Shown: one piece after another, positions 22,479-24,199 of the stretch
How the letters are laid out: every line of letters begins with the position of its first letter
How positions within the stretch are numbered: position 1 is the stretch's first letter
Source of the DNA: an uncultured Clostridia bacterium
GTDB taxonomy: Bacteria > Bacillota > Clostridia > Oscillospirales > CAG-272
Direction: 5' to 3'
NCBI GenBank assembly: GCA_937894775.1
Contig: CALAXC010000190.1
Location: forward strand, 1 to 24,199
DNA: 24,199 nt
The notes under the pieces: generated by a model
Told to the model about the DNA's origin: nothing
The model's input: the letters and a program-made list of their open reading frames with translations, nothing else
Database searches by the model: none
Made by a program: the position numbers and the translations under genes

Positions 22479-24173
22479 CTAATTCTTTTTTTCCATACCG
22501 CAAGAGTAGCATTGCTTAGATAACAATTCTTCGTTTTTAATACTGCTATATAATCTAAAGCCACCTGCAAAGTTATACGCTTCAAAGCCGTTTTGCATTA
22601 AGATCCGTGTCGCCAAATAACTGCGAAGTCCGCTTTGGCACATCACGTAGATCTTTTTGGATTTATCAAGCTCACCTATACGCTCTCTCAGATCGTCAAG
22701 CGGAATATTGACAAATCCGTCGGCACGACCTCGCATATATTCAAACGGGGTTCTGGTATCGAGCAAAATCACGTCCTCTCTTTCACGCAAAGAGGAAATA
22801 TCTTCATAATAAAACTGCTTGACCACACCGTTTTTAATGTTTTCGGAAACGAAGCCTGCCATATTCACGGGGTCTTTCGCAGAAGAATACGGCGGAGCGT
22901 ACGCCAGATCCAGATCCTTCAGCTCGTCAGCTCCTAACCTCGCGCGGATCGCCGTAGCAATCACATCAATGCGTTTATCCACACCGTCGTAACCGACGAT
23001 CTGTGCGCCCAAGATCTTAAAGCTTTCCTTTTCAAAAATCAGCTTCAACGTCATTGCCGTTGCGTTCGGGTAATATCCTGCATGCGAATTTTGCGTTAAA
23101 ATAACCTTTTCATATTCGTAGCCGCTTGCCTTAGCTTGCTGTTCGTTAATGCCCGTCGTTGCCACCGTCATATCAAAGAGCTTTATAACAGACGAACCTT
23201 GCGAGCCCTTATATTCGCTGTCAAGCCCACAAATATTATCGGCGGCGATGCGCCCCTGCTTATTCGCAGGTCCTGCCAGCGAAATGACCGCATCCTGCTC
23301 GGTGATAAAGTGCTTTACCTGCACAGCATCTCCCACCGCGTAGATATCGGGAACAGAGGTTTCCATTTTGCTATTCACCTTGATCGCGCCCTTTAAGCCA
23401 AGCTCCAGTCCTGCCTTTTTCGCAAGTGCATTTTCCGGGGCAACACCAACCGCAAGCACGACCATATCCGCGCTGATCTGCTGTCCGTCGGATATCTCGA
23501 GCAAAACCTTGTCGCCTATCACGCTCATTTTTTCGGTGCTACTATTCAGTAACAGCTCTACTCCGCGCGAACGGAAGCTTGCGTGGATGAACGATGCCAT
23601 ATCACAGTCAACCGTAGGCAAAAGATGATTGCCACGCTGAACGATAGTTGTTTTGATCCCAAGCTCAGTAAGGTTTTCCGCCATTTCAAGACCGATAAAT
23701 CCACCGCCGATCACAACCGCTGTTTTAGGATGATCCTGTTCTATAAATGCACGGATCTTCAGCGTATCCTCTACCGTTCTAAGCGTGAAAGTTCTTTCGT
23801 TTTCCGTATAGAAATCGGGCAAAACAGGCCTTGCTCCGGGGGATAAAATCAGCTTATCATAGCTTTCCGTAAAGTTTGTTCCCGTTTTCAAATCGGTTAC
23901 GGAAACGGTTTTGTTTTTCGCGTCGATATCGGTTACCTCGTGACCTACCTTGGCTTTAATTCTGAAACGTCGATAAAAGCCTTCGGGCGTTTGCAACGTC
24001 AAATCCTCTTTATCTTTAATCACGCCGCCGATATAATACGGCAAACCACAGTTTGCGTATGAAATATAACCCGAGCGCTCAAAAATGATGATCTCTGCAT
24101 TTTCGTCTAATCTTCTTATTCTTGCCGCAGCAGTTGCTCCACCTGCAACCCCACCTATAATTATGATTTTCAT
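22479..24173 (-). CDS. CoA-disulfide reductase-like flavoprotein with C-terminal rhodanese domain
   Basis: This is a 564-residue protein with an FAD-binding GxGxxA (IIIGGVAGGATAAARIRRL) and a SYANCGLPYYIGG segment carrying the single redox cysteine typical of CoA-disulfide reductases and NADH oxidases. It continues with an NAD-binding AVVIGGGFIGLEMAE, an IYAVGDAV FAD contact and a dimerisation domain (YPNATAMTLKLIF, DKRIDVIATAI). A rhodanese-like domain (about 455-545) has the active loop C-Q-S-G-L-R-S, and the C-terminal end carries CYSCG. Such fusions reduce CoA disulfides, persulfides or polysulfides with NAD(P)H; the exact substrate is inferred. The ATG at 24173 follows AAAAGGAG with good spacing, and upstream in-frame codons lack homology. 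The DNA is GC-richer than the rest of the window (33 of 60 bases in 23281-23340), suggesting a different origin. It is followed 12 bp later by the DUF5714 gene. Confidence 0.92.
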   Translation of the reverse strand: MKIIIIGGVAGGATAAARIRRLDENAEIIIFERSGYISYANCGLPYYIGGVIKDKEDLTLQTPEGFYRRFRIKAKVGHEVTDIDAKNKTVSVTDLKTGTNFTESYDKLILSPGARPVLPDFYTENERTFTLRTVEDTLKIRAFIEQDHPKTAVVIGGGFIGLEMAENLTELGIKTTIVQRGNHLLPTVDCDMASFIHASFRSRGVELLLNSSTEKMSVIGDKVLLEISDGQQISADMVVLAVGVAPENALAKKAGLELGLKGAIKVNSKMETSVPDIYAVGDAVQVKHFITEQDAVISLAGPANKQGRIAADNICGLDSEYKGSQGSSVIKLFDMTVATTGINEQQAKASGYEYEKVILTQNSHAGYYPNATAMTLKLIFEKESFKILGAQIVGYDGVDKRIDVIATAIRARLGADELKDLDLAYAPPYSSAKDPVNMAGFVSENIKNGVVKQFYYEDISSLREREDVILLDTRTPFEYMRGRADGFVNIPLDDLRERIGELDKSKKIYVMCQSGLRSYLATRILMQNGFEAYNFAGGFRLYSSIKNEELLSKQCYSCGMEKKN

Positions 24174-24199
24174 AGACTCTCCTTTTATAATTTTCAATA

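Noticed and set aside
1..24199. CRISPR array, complete insertion sequence, integrase or replication origin
   Set aside because: No regularly spaced repeats, transposase or recombinase motifs, inverted terminal repeats or DnaA-box clusters were seen on either strand.

Overview
The window looks like a low-GC, strictly anaerobic Firmicute (Clostridia), probably host-associated or gut-derived. The evidence is gene content: AddA/AddB recombination helicase-nucleases, the C-terminal half of a class III (glycyl-radical) ribonucleotide reductase with a fused glutaredoxin-like domain, an EnvZ/OmpR-type two-component system, DUF1846, a DUF11 protein, an InlB-repeat/GLUG lipoprotein, and strong AAGGAGG-type ribosome binding sites. 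No taxonomic marker was searched, so this is inference.

The left edge (1-2181, + strand) is a mosaic of broken genes. A glycogen/starch-synthase-like fragment runs into a shikimate kinase lacking its P-loop. That gene is coupled to an aroQ that stops dead in the middle of a conserved motif, and aroQ continues directly into the back half of nrdD. From 2287 the genes are intact: a thioredoxin-reductase-like flavoprotein, then DUF1846 with a clear sigma-A promoter.

From 4825 to 9365 a tightly packed minus-strand operon is read right to left: response regulator, histidine kinase, RlmA-type rRNA methyltransferase, family 2 glycosyltransferase, nitroreductase. It starts at a near-perfect promoter and has a leader that folds like an attenuator. 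Upstream on the same strand is a membrane-anchored HtrA/DegP-like protease. Divergent from it, addB-addA (10941-17965, + strand) form a two-gene operon for double-strand break repair, followed by a hairpin and a small DUF11 protein gene.

From 18929 to 19250 there is no gene. This stretch holds a tRNA 3'-end remnant with CCA, three strong hairpin terminators and two 9-bp direct repeats, so it looks like an integration scar or boundary. To its right, all on the minus strand, lie a 759-residue surface lipoprotein with an elaborate structured leader RNA, a 3' fragment of a zinc alcohol dehydrogenase carrying a 26-bp tandem duplication, a DUF5714 gene broken by a frameshift and a stop codon, and an intact CoA-disulfide-reductase/rhodanese fusion in visibly GC-richer DNA.

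The most promising unexplained items are: (1) the roughly 190-nt leader of the GLUG lipoprotein gene, with a predicted loop-loop (kissing) contact and two mutually exclusive helices, which I cannot match to a riboswitch class; (2) the attenuator-like leader of the two-component operon; and (3) the series of gene-gene junctions with short shared sequence at both ends of the window, which are either real microhomology deletions in a decaying genome or assembly chimeras.
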